From Solicola gregarius (GTDB lineage: Bacteria > Actinomycetota > Actinomycetes > Propionibacteriales > Nocardioidaceae), in the NCBI RefSeq assembly GCF_025790165.1, contig NZ_CP094970.1, positions 4,154,001 to 4,218,000 on the forward strand: DNA of 64,000 nt. Direction: 5' to 3'. The translations under genes and the position numbers were made by a program. The notes beneath the pieces were generated by a model. That model had not been told where the DNA came from, made no database searches, and saw nothing but the letters and a program-made list of their open reading frames with translations. This document shows, in pieces, positions 1 through 8,643 of the stretch (position 1 is the stretch's first letter; every line of letters begins with the position of its first letter).

Positions 1-1021
1 GCGCGACGATCTGGTTGTCGACGGCGGCGCGCAGCCGTGCCTCGGCGGTGTCGGGCGCGAGGGTCGCAACGGTGGCCAGTACGTCGAGGTCGAACTCCCG
101 GCCGACCACGGCCGCGACCCCGAGCACGTCTTGCGTCGGTCCAGGGAGCCCGGTGATGCGGGCGCTCACCAGATCCCGGAGCGTTGCCGGCAGGTCGGGC
201 GTACGCTCTCGGGCGCACGGCAGCAGCTGCTCGGTGAACAGGGGGTTGCCCGCCGACCGGTCGAAGACGAGGTCGACCAGCTCCCAGGCCGGGGCGGTGC
301 GGTCGTCGCCGATCAGGACGGCTATCTGGTGCGCCGTGTCGTCCCGTCCGAGCCGGCCGAGGCCGAGCCGGTCGACGATCGCCAGCCGTTCCAGATCCGC
401 AAGCCAACCACGCAACGGGTGCGCGCGCGGGAGGTCGTCGGTTCGGACCGACAGCATGACGACGACGTGCTCGTCGCTCAGGTTGCGGGCGAGGTACGCG
501 ACCAGATCGAGCGTCGACAGATCGGCCCATTGCAGGTCTTCGATGATCCACAGCAGCGGCCGGGTAGCCGCAAGATCGCCGACCATCGACAGGATCGACT
601 CGAACAACCTCACCTGCCCCGACGGACTCAGGGGCGCGAACGCATCGACCGGCCCACTCGGGACCTGTGCGGGTGCGAGCTGCGTGAACACCGTCGGCCA
701 GCGGTCCGCACAGCGCCGTACGTGGTCGTCGTCGCTGTCGGCGATGAACTGCCGTAGCGCGCCGATGATCGGGACGAACGGCATCGCCTCGCCGCCGACG
801 GGTACGCATCCACCGACGAGGAGAGTCGTGTCGACGCCGGCGGCGAAGCGGCGTAGGAGCGTGGTCTTCCCGACCCCCGCCTCTCCGAGCACGAGCTGAA
901 CCGTCGGGGTGCCGTCTGCCGCGCGCGCGAACGCCCCGCCAAGTCGCTCCAACTCGGCGTCCCTGCCCACGATCGGCGTCGTCAACGCGTTCCCGTCGTG
1001 CATCGGTTCCGGCGGTGACAC
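1..1021 (-). CDS. LuxR-family transcriptional regulator with AAA ATPase domain (3' end beyond window)
   Basis: This leftward reading frame has no stop inside the window, so only the N-terminal ~340 residues are visible. They show a STAND/LuxR-type ATPase module: a leading VGRDAELERL box, Walker A GEAGVGKTTLL, Walker B LLWIIEDLQWAD, and an SAGNPLFTEQLL segment typical of large ATP-binding LuxR regulators. The C-terminal LuxR helix-turn-helix expected for this family would lie off the left edge. The likely start is GTG at 1021, 3 nt after GGAGG; ATG at 1003 is in frame and possible. It diverges from the secreted-protein gene at 1193. Target genes are unknown. Confidence 0.82.
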   Translation of the reverse strand, partial: MSPPEPMHDGNALTTPIVGRDAELERLGGAFARAADGTPTVQLVLGEAGVGKTTLLRRFAAGVDTTLLVGGCVPVGGEAMPFVPIIGALRQFIADSDDDHVRRCADRWPTVFTQLAPAQVPSGPVDAFAPLSPSGQVRLFESILSMVGDLAATRPLLWIIEDLQWADLSTLDLVAYLARNLSDEHVVVMLSVRTDDLPRAHPLRGWLADLERLAIVDRLGLGRLGRDDTAHQIAVLIGDDRTAPAWELVDLVFDRSAGNPLFTEQLLPCARERTPDLPATLRDLVSARITGLPGPTQDVLGVAAVVGREFDLDVLATVATLAPDTAEARLRAAVDNQIVA

Positions 1022-1192
1022 CGGCCTCCACCATCGATGATCGACCCTCGAGGGCCATCCGTCAGCGGATTAGGCATACCCGAGGGCCGATCTGAGGTCC
1101 TCGACCGATATCGGCGCTCGGTCCGGCGCTCCTACGGTCGATGAAACGCCGGACACGAAACAGGGAAATGCCGGCGCATCGAGAGGGAGACC

Positions 1193-1960
1193 ATGTCGAG
1201 AACAACGCTCCGACGGCTCGCCGCCGTCTCGGTCGTCGCCGCGGTGGCGGCCACGACCGTATCCGCATCCATGGCGAACATCGCGCCGGGCACACCGAAG
1301 AAGGACGTCCACATCGGGTTGGACAACGACAATGCCGACAACCCGTTCATCCAGCCGCCCGGTGTCGTCGCGAAGCAGCACATGGACAACACCGACGTGC
1401 TCTTCGGTCGCGCCAAGGAGGACCTTCTGGTCGGCAAGCTCGGTGGAGACACCGAGATCGGCGGTTCGGGCGCGGACATCCTGGTCGGAGGACCGGAGGG
1501 CGGCGTCGCCCCGAACAGCGACGTCCTGCTCGGCGGACCCGGCAACGACATCAATATCTGGGCGCCCGGCGACGGCAGCGATGCGTACGTCGGCGAGGAC
1601 GGCCGCGACACGATGGTGTTCGCGCCGTTCGTGACGAAGTCGAACGGTGACCTCAAGCTCCAGTGGCACCAGGGCCGCAAGATCCCGCGCGTCGACATCG
1701 GTGACAAGCCGCAGTTCCGCTGCGAGATCGTCAAGGTGCCCAAGCGAGAGGAGCTGGGCGCGCAGTTCCTGGTCAGGTTCTTCGCGAACGACACGCTCGC
1801 CGTCACCGTCCGGCAGAAGGACGTCGAGAAGCTGCTGTGCCCCGCGGGCCAGGCAAATCGTGCGCGGGTCGCCGACCTGACCCGGAAGCACCCGGCGTTC
1901 TACACCGTCCGGCTCAACCGACTCGGTGGCACGCTCGGCGCCATCGTCGCGGCACCGTAG
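1193..1960 (+). CDS. Secreted RTX-like (haemolysin-type calcium-binding repeat) protein
   Basis: A 255-residue protein with an N-terminal signal peptide (basic start, then a hydrophobic run to about residue 27). The middle (residues ~65-150) carries degenerate glycine/aspartate repeats such as IGGSGADILVGG and LLGGPGNDINI, resembling RTX nonapeptides that bind calcium outside the cell. The last ~100 residues contain two cysteines (in RCEIV and LLCPAG) that could form a disulphide. The start ATG follows GAGAGGGAG with good spacing. It ends 13 nt before the FAD monooxygenase gene, so the two may be co-transcribed. Its specific role is unknown. Confidence 0.75.
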   Translation: MSRTTLRRLAAVSVVAAVAATTVSASMANIAPGTPKKDVHIGLDNDNADNPFIQPPGVVAKQHMDNTDVLFGRAKEDLLVGKLGGDTEIGGSGADILVGGPEGGVAPNSDVLLGGPGNDINIWAPGDGSDAYVGEDGRDTMVFAPFVTKSNGDLKLQWHQGRKIPRVDIGDKPQFRCEIVKVPKREELGAQFLVRFFANDTLAVTVRQKDVEKLLCPAGQANRARVADLTRKHPAFYTVRLNRLGGTLGAIVAAP

Positions 1961-1973
1961 GGAGCCGGTTGCC

Positions 1974-3542
1974 ATGCAGACGTACCGATGCCAGCACTGC
2001 GGTCAGGTGCTCGCGGCCTTCGTATCGTTCGCGCCCGGCCTCGCGCTCCCGTTCTCCAACCAGGCCGCTCAGACGCAGGTGCAGGCGCGCCGCGAGCAGC
2101 ACGCCGAGCGTTGCCCGGCAGCGGGCAAGCGAGGCCGGCGAACCGCGGTCGTCATCGGCGCCAGCATGGCAGGCCTGCTCACGGCGCGGGTCTTGTCCGA
2201 GACGTACGACCACGTACGGATCATCGACCGCGACCGGCTTCCGGACGAGATCAGGCCACGTGGCGGGGTGCCGCAGGGTGCCCATACGCACGGCCTGCTC
2301 GCTCGTGGACGAGAGGTGCTCGACGAGCTGTTCCCCGGCCTCGTCGAGGATCTCGTCTCGGCGGGCGCGCTCGCCGGCGATCTGCAGGCCGACGTCCGTT
2401 GGAACATCGGCGGTGGCGATCTGAAGCGGGGCACCAGTGGACTCGAAGGGATCATGCTCGGCCGCCCGATGCTCGAGCACCACGTGCGCGAGCGCGTTGC
2501 GGCGCTGCCCAACGTCACCATCGCGCAGGGTCTGCGGGCAACCGGCCTGACGTGCCGCGGCGGTCGCGTACGCGGCGTGATGGTCGCGAACGGGAGCGCG
2601 GAGCGCCCGGTAGCGGCCGAACTCGTCGTGGATGCGTCGGGGCGGACGTCGAGGTTGCCCGACTGGTTGGGCGAGCTCGGATACGAGGAGCCCGAGGTCG
2701 AGCGCGTGCAGGTCGACGTGTCGTACACGACGCGCACGTTCGCGCGTACGCCGACCGATCTCGGCGGCCAGAACGGACTCATCGTCGCCGCAACGCCAGA
2801 GGCGCCCGTCGGCGCCGCGATGCTCCGGCAGGAGAACGAACGCTGGATCGTCTCGATCGGGGCCTATCACGGCGACGTCGCACCACGCGAGCTACCGGCG
2901 TTCGCCGAACGTGCCGCCGAGGTGGATGACGGGCTCGGTGCGACGGTTCGGTCGGCGACTCCGCTCGACGACGGTGCATACTTCCGCTTCCCGGCGAGCG
3001 TGCGGCACCGGTACGACGCAATGCGGGCGTTCCCGGACGGGCTGCTCGTCACGGGCGACGCGGTCTGCTCGTTCAACCCGGTGTTCGGGCAAGGGATGAC
3101 GGTCGCGGCGCTCGAGGCGCTCGCCTTGCGCGACTGCCTGCGCGACACCGGCAGGAGGCGAGGTCTCGCCGACCGGTACTTCGCTGCGATCCGGCCGATC
3201 ATCGACGGCGCATGGCAGACGTCCGTCAGCGCCGACCAGCAGATCCCCGGAACACCGGGACGCGTACCCCGCGGCGCCCGCCTCATCAACCGGTACGTCG
3301 CGCGGTTCCAGCGGGCCGCCCACAGCGACCAGGGGCTCGCCGTCGCGTTCCTTCGCGTGATGAACCTGATGGAGCCCCCGGCGTCGCTGCTGCGGCCTCG
3401 CTATCTCGTCAAGGTGATCGCTCGGACGCCCGCGAGCGGCCGAGCCGAGAAGCCACTCCGTGATCCGGCGACCAACCAGCCGGCCGCGCCAACGGATCGT
3501 CCCGAGATACGGGCCGTCCGAACCCCCGAGAGGACATCATGA
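1974..3542 (+). CDS. FAD-dependent monooxygenase/oxidoreductase with N-terminal zinc-finger-like segment
   Basis: A 522-residue protein. Residues ~58-70 hold the Rossmann FAD motif (VVIGASMAGLLTARVL). A second FAD motif, GLLVTGDAVCSFNPVFGQGM, lies near residue 365, as in aromatic hydroxylase and halogenase-type flavoproteins. Unusually, the first 50 residues carry C6-x2-C9 and H43-x3-C47, a C2HC zinc-binding pattern not normally found in this family. ATG 1974 was chosen because GGAG lies just upstream and an earlier start would overlap the preceding gene. Its stop overlaps the next start by 4 nt (ATGA), indicating an operon with the BBE oxidase. The substrate cannot be told from the sequence. 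Confidence 0.8.
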   Translation: MQTYRCQHCGQVLAAFVSFAPGLALPFSNQAAQTQVQARREQHAERCPAAGKRGRRTAVVIGASMAGLLTARVLSETYDHVRIIDRDRLPDEIRPRGGVPQGAHTHGLLARGREVLDELFPGLVEDLVSAGALAGDLQADVRWNIGGGDLKRGTSGLEGIMLGRPMLEHHVRERVAALPNVTIAQGLRATGLTCRGGRVRGVMVANGSAERPVAAELVVDASGRTSRLPDWLGELGYEEPEVERVQVDVSYTTRTFARTPTDLGGQNGLIVAATPEAPVGAAMLRQENERWIVSIGAYHGDVAPRELPAFAERAAEVDDGLGATVRSATPLDDGAYFRFPASVRHRYDAMRAFPDGLLVTGDAVCSFNPVFGQGMTVAALEALALRDCLRDTGRRRGLADRYFAAIRPIIDGAWQTSVSADQQIPGTPGRVPRGARLINRYVARFQRAAHSDQGLAVAFLRVMNLMEPPASLLRPRYLVKVIARTPASGRAEKPLRDPATNQPAAPTDRPEIRAVRTPERTS

Positions 3543-4930
3543 CCACCTCCATCGACGCGGGAAGCGCCGCACGCGACGAACTCACCGACTTCCAGGGCGA
3601 GCTCATCGGTCCGGGCGACGGCAGCTACCAAGAGGCCCGCGCGGTCTACAACGCGATGATCGACAGGCATCCCGCACTCATCGCAAGGGTCGCGGGGCCC
3701 GATGACATCACCCGTGTCCTCCGCTTTGCGCGCGAGCGAGGCATGCTCGTGGCGGTACGCGGCGGCGGGCACAACGGGGCAGGTCTCGGAACCTGTGACG
3801 ACGGCGTCGTCATCGACCTGGGGGCACTGAGGGAGGTACGTGTCGACGAGGCAGCGCACACAGTGCGAGTCGGTGGCGGCTGCACCTGGGGCGAGGTCGA
3901 CCAGGCAACGCATGCGTTCGGGCTGGCGACGCCGAGCGGGATCATCTCGACGACCGGCGTCGGCGGGCTCACGCTCGGTGGCGGACTCGGTCACCTCACC
4001 CGACGGTGTGGGCTGGCGATCGACAACCTGCTCGAGGCCGAGGTCGTTCTGGCCAACGGCGAGCACGTACGCGCGAACGCCGACGAGCACCCCGACCTGT
4101 TCTGGGCGCTTCGGGGCGGCGGCGGGAACTTCGGCGTCGTCACGTCGTTCACGTTCCGGCTCCACGAGGTCGACACGGTCGTTGCGGGGCCGACCTTCTG
4201 GGCGGTCGAGCAGACCGAAGAGGTGCTCGCGGCGTACCGGGAGTTCCTGCCGGCCGCGCCGCGCGACCTGAACGGGTTCTTCGCGTTGACGACAGTGCCA
4301 CCGGTGCCGCCGTTCCCGGACGAGCTCCACCTCCGCAAGGTGTGCGGGGTCGTGTGGTGCCACACGGGCACGGAGGAGCAGGCATCCGCCGACATGGCGC
4401 CGCTGCTCGACTCGCTGCCCGAACCGCTGATGCATGGAGCGGCGCCGATGCCGCATCCGGACCTCCAGAGTGCGTTCGACGCACTGTATCCGAAGGGCGA
4501 CCAGTGGTACTGGCGCGCGGACTTCGTCAAGCAGATCCCCGACCCCGCCGTCGCACTCCACGCGCAGTACGGCGCGCGGCTGCCGACCATGCAGTCGACG
4601 ATGCATCTCTATCCGGTCGACGGCGCTGCGCACGACGTCGACCCGGGTGCCACCGCATGGAGCTACCGCGACGCGACCTGGGGCACGGTTTACGGCGGCG
4701 TCGATCCCGACCCGGCCAAGGTGCCGACCCTGCGGGACTGGACGGTCGGCTACTTCGACGCACTGCACCCGTACTCGGCGGGGGGCGCGTACGTGAACAT
4801 GATGATGGACGAGGGGCAGGAGCGGGTACGCGCGGCGTACCGAGGCAACTACGACCGCCTGGCGCGGATCAAGGGGGAGTACGACCCCGAGAACGTCTTC
4901 CGGGTCAACCAGAACATCAAACCCCGCTGA
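3539..4930 (+). CDS. FAD-linked oxidase, BBE (berberine-bridge-like) family, cytosolic
   Basis: A 463-residue flavoprotein with an N-terminal FAD_binding_4 domain (RGGGHNGAGLG, then GGLTLGGGLGHL) and a C-terminal BBE segment (NYDRLARIKGEYDPENVF). H78 in RGGGH is the usual 8-alpha-histidyl FAD attachment site. The cysteine that makes a second covalent bond in bicovalent members is absent: the site reads GIISTTGVGG. No signal peptide is visible. Such enzymes oxidise alcohols, sugars or secondary metabolites using O2. It is translationally coupled to the upstream monooxygenase, and its last codons lie inside the long inverted repeat at 4923-5023. Confidence 0.85.
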   Translation: MTTSIDAGSAARDELTDFQGELIGPGDGSYQEARAVYNAMIDRHPALIARVAGPDDITRVLRFARERGMLVAVRGGGHNGAGLGTCDDGVVIDLGALREVRVDEAAHTVRVGGGCTWGEVDQATHAFGLATPSGIISTTGVGGLTLGGGLGHLTRRCGLAIDNLLEAEVVLANGEHVRANADEHPDLFWALRGGGGNFGVVTSFTFRLHEVDTVVAGPTFWAVEQTEEVLAAYREFLPAAPRDLNGFFALTTVPPVPPFPDELHLRKVCGVVWCHTGTEEQASADMAPLLDSLPEPLMHGAAPMPHPDLQSAFDALYPKGDQWYWRADFVKQIPDPAVALHAQYGARLPTMQSTMHLYPVDGAAHDVDPGATAWSYRDATWGTVYGGVDPDPAKVPTLRDWTVGYFDALHPYSAGGAYVNMMMDEGQERVRAAYRGNYDRLARIKGEYDPENVFRVNQNIKPR

Positions 4931-5023
4931 GGAGAGACTTCTGGCCCTGTGACGAGAGACTACGTACCCCCGGCTGGAGTGCGTAATCTCTCGTCACAGG
5001 GCCAAAACTCTCTCCTCAGCGGG
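4923..5023. repeat. Long imperfect inverted repeat, 42-nt arms
   Basis: Arms 4923-4964 and 4982-5023 are complementary at 39 of 42 positions, with a 17-nt spacer. Each arm contains GGCCCTGTGACGAGAGA. The left arm includes the last two codons and stop of the BBE oxidase gene, and the right arm ends 22 nt before the next start. There is no U-tract and the flanking genes run in the same direction, so it is not a standard terminator. A related half-element (CAGGGCCA followed by TCTCTCGTC) occurs at 7321-7341. Confidence 0.9.
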
Positions 5024-5045
5024 AAGGGCAGTGCATGCTGGGGAC

Positions 5046-6548
5046 ATGAGCGAACTCGATCGAAGGACCGTCCTGCGGGGGACGATCGCAGGAGCACTCG
5101 CCGCGACCAGCGTCGCGGCGCCAACTCGCACCGACGCAGCACCGTTGGCCGCGCGTACGTCCGGCCCGCCGCCCATCGCGGCCAGACGCGACGGGCCGAC
5201 GGCTGCCGACTGGAAGGCGCTGGAACGCGGACTCAAGGGCAGGTTGCTGCGGCGAGGGGAGAAGGGTTATCGCAAGGCGACCCACCTGTTCGACCCTCGC
5301 TTCGACGGCGACCATCCACGCGGCATCGTGCGCGCGGCCAATGCGCACGACGTCAGCGAGGCGCTGCGGTTCGCCCGCAAGTTCGACGTGCCGCTGCGAC
5401 CGAAGTCGGGCGGCCACTCGTACGTCGGCGCGTCGATGTTCAGCAAGGGCATCGTGATCGACACCGGTGGGATGGACGGAATCGACTACCAGCCCGGGTC
5501 GAAGCGCGTCGTCATCGGGGCGGGTGCCGAGCTCGGGCGCCTGCACGACCGGCTCGACCGGCACGGCCGCACCGTCCCGACGGGCACCTGCCCGACGGTC
5601 GGCGCTGCCGGGCTCACTCTCGGTGGCGGCATCGGCGCCGAGAGCCGGATGTACGGGCTCACCCAGGACGCCGTCGTCGATATGCAGGTCGTCACCGCCG
5701 ACGGCAAGATCCGGCACGCCGACGCGCACCATCACAAGGACCTGTTCTGGGCGCTACGCGGCGGCGGAGGCGGCAACTTCGCGATCGTCACGCACCTGAC
5801 GATGCGTACGTTCGACGCGCACCGGGTGGGGTTCTTCTTCCTGTCGTGGCCCGGGCACGACGCGGTAGCAGTCATACGCGGATGGCAGCAGCGACTGCGG
5901 CACATGCCGCGTACCTCCTGGGCGAACGTGCATCTGGACGCCAACAACGGCAGCATCTCGCCGCGCATCGTCGGGCTCTCGCTGACCGGCGACGGCCATC
6001 ACGAGGCCAAGGCGCTGATCCGGGCCGTCGGACGCAATCCCTCGAGCGTCTCGTACGCGCAGAAGTCGCACCGCGAGGCGATGCACCTGCTCGCGGGCGC
6101 GAACGGGCACCAGCGGCAGTCGTTCGTCGCGGGCTCGGACATCATCGGCGCGCCGATGAGGACGCCCGCGCTGCGGGACCTGGTCGGCGTCGTACGCCAA
6201 CGGTCTCGGCACGGCGGCGGCGCGTCGGCGATCCTGGACCCGCTCAACGGGCGGGCCGGGCGGCCGAAGGTGAGCTCGTCGGCGTTCCCGTGGCGCAATG
6301 CACTGGCGTCGCTGCAGTGGTACGTCGGTCTGCCCCATCCGTCGCCGAAGGCGGTCAAGGCCGGCCGTACCTGGATCAAGCACGGCCACCGCGCGGTGGC
6401 CGCGCGGTCGGTCGGCGCGTACGTGAACTACCTCGAACCGGGCCGCCCGGTGCGCCGCTACTACGGCAAGCACTGGAAGAAGCTGCGGCGCATCGCCCAC
6501 AAGTACGATCCACAGGGAGCGTTCCGCTCGCCGTACTCCATCCGGTGA
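5046..6548 (+). CDS. Tat-exported FAD-linked oxidase, BBE family, bicovalent type
   Basis: A 500-residue protein starting MSELDRRTVLRG, with twin arginines at 6-7 and a hydrophobic stretch to about residue 32, a Tat signal consistent with export of a folded flavoprotein. FAD domain motifs are SGGHSYVG (H124) and GTCPTVGAAGLTLGGG (C182), the pair that attaches FAD bicovalently. The C-terminus ends in a BBE-like segment (HKYDPQGAFRSPYSIR). It differs from the upstream paralogue by export and by having the second flavin-linking residue. An ATG 15 nt upstream (5031) is also possible; I prefer 5046 because the twin arginines then sit normally. Substrate unknown. Confidence 0.85.
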   Translation: MSELDRRTVLRGTIAGALAATSVAAPTRTDAAPLAARTSGPPPIAARRDGPTAADWKALERGLKGRLLRRGEKGYRKATHLFDPRFDGDHPRGIVRAANAHDVSEALRFARKFDVPLRPKSGGHSYVGASMFSKGIVIDTGGMDGIDYQPGSKRVVIGAGAELGRLHDRLDRHGRTVPTGTCPTVGAAGLTLGGGIGAESRMYGLTQDAVVDMQVVTADGKIRHADAHHHKDLFWALRGGGGGNFAIVTHLTMRTFDAHRVGFFFLSWPGHDAVAVIRGWQQRLRHMPRTSWANVHLDANNGSISPRIVGLSLTGDGHHEAKALIRAVGRNPSSVSYAQKSHREAMHLLAGANGHQRQSFVAGSDIIGAPMRTPALRDLVGVVRQRSRHGGGASAILDPLNGRAGRPKVSSSAFPWRNALASLQWYVGLPHPSPKAVKAGRTWIKHGHRAVAARSVGAYVNYLEPGRPVRRYYGKHWKKLRRIAHKYDPQGAFRSPYSIR

Positions 6549-6567
6549 GCGGCTATCCTGCCTGACC

Positions 6568-7254
6568 GTGACGACCGATCAGCTTTTCGCGGCAGTCGGG
6601 ATGGCCGCCGTCGCCGCGCTCGGCGCGTGGTGGTCGCCGCGCGTCATCGCCCGGCTGCCCGACCCGGTCGAGGTCGAGGTGCCGTACGCCGAGCTCGCCG
6701 GCGGCCCGCGCCTCGCGCTGCGTCTCGCGGCGGCCTCGGCGGTCGTCGCGGGATCGCTCGGCGCCGCGCTCGGGCCGGATCCGTCGCTCCCGGTGTGGTG
6801 CTTCCTGAGCGTCGTCGGTGTGGTGCTGTCGTACGTCGACTGGCGGGTGCGGCTGCTGCCGTTCCGGATCGTCGCGCCGTCGTATGCGATCGTCGGCCTG
6901 CTGCTGATCGTTGCCGCGGTGGTCACCGGTGACTACGACGCCGCCCGGCGGTCGCTGATCGCCTGGATCGCGACGTACGCGATCTTCACCGGGATGTGGT
7001 TCGTCTACCGCCGCGGCATCGGCTACGGAGACGTACGCCTCTCCGGAGTGCTGGCGATGGCCCTGGGCTGGCTCGGCTGGAGCGAGCTGATCGTCGGCAT
7101 GTACGCCGCGTTCATCCTCGGCGCGCTGATCGGCGGCGGGCTCGCCCTCGCGAAGGTCGTCGATCGCACCGGCTACCCGTTCGGCCCGTTCATGTTCGCC
7201 GGCGCCTGGGTCGGCGTCGTCTGCGCTCCGGCGATCACGTCCTGGCTCGGCTGA
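6568..7254 (+). CDS. A24-family prepilin peptidase (short form)
   Basis: A 228-residue polytopic membrane protein with about six hydrophobic segments. It carries the two aspartate motifs of type IV prepilin peptidases: YVDWRVRLLP (D near residue 92) and GYGDVRLSGVLAMALG (D near 155). The family cleaves prepilin-like leader peptides at the inner membrane face. The N-terminal methyltransferase domain with paired CxxC found in PilD is missing, as in TadV/CpaA-type and many actinobacterial members. The start is GTG at 6568. No pilin or secretion genes are nearby, and it sits just before aroC, a position I recall from other actinobacteria. Confidence 0.8.
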   Translation: MTTDQLFAAVGMAAVAALGAWWSPRVIARLPDPVEVEVPYAELAGGPRLALRLAAASAVVAGSLGAALGPDPSLPVWCFLSVVGVVLSYVDWRVRLLPFRIVAPSYAIVGLLLIVAAVVTGDYDAARRSLIAWIATYAIFTGMWFVYRRGIGYGDVRLSGVLAMALGWLGWSELIVGMYAAFILGALIGGGLALAKVVDRTGYPFGPFMFAGAWVGVVCAPAITSWLG

Positions 7255-7262
7255 CGCTGAAC

Positions 7263-7321
7263 GTGGGCCGCACGTCTCGGCCCCGGAATGGCCGATTTCG
7301 GGGCCGGAACGTGCGGCCCAC
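7263..7321. repeat. GC-rich palindrome, member of an intergenic family (upstream of aroC)
   Basis: A 59-bp imperfect palindrome. The outer arms begin GTGGGCCGCACGT and end ACGTGCGGCCCAC, with inner GGCCCCG/CGGGGCC pairing; 21 of 24 outer positions match. It lies 43 nt upstream of the aroC start. The outer arm resembles those of the elements at 8571-8627 and 25140-25198. Confidence 0.85.
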
Positions 7322-7364
7322 AGGGCCAGAGTTCTCTCGTCGGGGTGCGTGAAAGACTGAGCGC

Positions 7365-8543
7365 ATGCTTCGTTGGTTGACGGCGGGCGAGTCGCACGGC
7401 CCCGGCCTGGTCGCCGTGCTCGAAGGCGTGCCCGCCGGGGTCGAGGTCACGAGTGCCGACATCTCCGCGGCCCTCGCGCGTCGTCGTCTCGGGTACGGCC
7501 GGGGCGCCCGGATGAAGTTCGAGGCCGATGAGCTCGAGATCGTGGGCGGCATCCGCCACGGTCGTACGCTCGGCAGCCCGGTCGCCTTGCGCATCGGCAA
7601 CTCCGAGTGGCCCAAATGGCAGACCGTCATGTCCGCCGACCCGGTCGACGAGGCCGCCCTGGCCGACTCCGCCCGCGGGGCACCGCTCACCCGTCCTCGC
7701 CCGGGCCATGCGGATCTCGTCGGCATGCAGAAGTACGACTTCGACGAGGCTCGCCCGATCCTCGAGCGGGCCAGCGCCCGGGAGACGGCGGCCCGCGTCG
7801 CGCTCGGCGCGGTCGCGAGCAGGCTGCTCCGACAGGCCGGCGGTGCCACGGTCGTGAGCCACGTGATCGAGTTCGGCTCGGTACGCGCGCCCGCGGGTGT
7901 ACTGCCGACGATCGACGACGTGGAGCGCCTCGACGCCGACCCCGTACGCTGCCTCGATCCCGACGCGAGTGCGGCGATGGTCGAGGAGGTCGACCGGGCC
8001 CACAAGGACGGCGACACCCTCGGCGGCGTGGTCGAGGTCGCCGTCGACGGGCTACCGCCCGGGCTCGGCAGCCACGTGCACTGGGACCGCAAGCTCGACT
8101 CGCGCCTCGCGGGCGCACTGATGGGCATCCAGGCGATCAAGGGCGTCGAGGTCGGCGACGGTTTCGAGCTCGCGCGTTCGCGCGGGTCGGAGGCGCACGA
8201 CGAGATCGTCTCCACCGACGACGGCATCCGTCGGTCGTCGGGTCGCTCCGGCGGCATCGAGGGTGGCATGAGCACGGGCGAGACCCTGCGCGTACGGGCC
8301 GCGATGAAGCCGATCGCCACGGTGCCCCGCGCACTTCGTACCGTCGACGTCGAGACCGGCGAGGCGACCAAGGCACATCACCAGCGCTCCGACGTCGCGG
8401 CCGTCCCGGCCGCCGGCATCGTCGCGGAGGCGATGGTCGCGCTCGTACTCGGTGACGCGCTGCTGGAGAAGTTCGGCGGCGACGCGATCGGCGAGACCCG
8501 CCGCAACCTGGAGGGCTACCTCGCGGAGATGAAGCACCGATGA
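7365..8543 (+). CDS. aroC: Chorismate synthase
   Basis: A 392-residue enzyme converting 5-enolpyruvylshikimate-3-phosphate to chorismate, the last step of the shikimate pathway; it needs reduced FMN. The N-terminus [25 protein letters not shown] and the internal [25 protein letters not shown] and [17 protein letters not shown] segments are diagnostic. Length is normal for the family. It is the first of three consecutive shikimate genes (aroC, aroK, aroB). An 8-bp perfect stem (8534-8541 with 8551-8558) spans its stop codon. Confidence 0.97.
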   Translation: MLRWLTAGESHGPGLVAVLEGVPAGVEVTSADISAALARRRLGYGRGARMKFEADELEIVGGIRHGRTLGSPVALRIGNSEWPKWQTVMSADPVDEAALADSARGAPLTRPRPGHADLVGMQKYDFDEARPILERASARETAARVALGAVASRLLRQAGGATVVSHVIEFGSVRAPAGVLPTIDDVERLDADPVRCLDPDASAAMVEEVDRAHKDGDTLGGVVEVAVDGLPPGLGSHVHWDRKLDSRLAGALMGIQAIKGVEVGDGFELARSRGSEAHDEIVSTDDGIRRSSGRSGGIEGGMSTGETLRVRAAMKPIATVPRALRTVDVETGEATKAHHQRSDVAAVPAAGIVAEAMVALVLGDALLEKFGGDAIGETRRNLEGYLAEMKHR

Positions 8544-8570
8544 GCCGTGAATCGGTGCCCAGCCCCCCGC

Positions 8571-8627
8571 TGGGCCGGACGTTCGAGCGGGACACGCCCG
8601 GCGTTTCCCGCGCAAACGTCTTGCCCA
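8571..8627. repeat. GC-rich palindrome, member of an intergenic family (upstream of aroK)
   Basis: Arms 8571-8598 and 8600-8627 are complementary at 23 of 28 positions. The left arm reads TGGGCCGGACGTTCG, then GCGGGACACGCC. It ends 17 nt before the aroK start, so it probably includes or masks the ribosome-binding region. The arm closely matches the right arm of 25140-25198 read in reverse. Confidence 0.88.
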
Positions 8628-8643
8628 CGGTGGGTGGCGGGCA

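Noticed and set aside
15-899. Rightward open frames at the left edge
   Set aside because: They are Ser/Arg-rich shadows of the leftward AAA/LuxR gene, whose Walker A and B motifs are clear.
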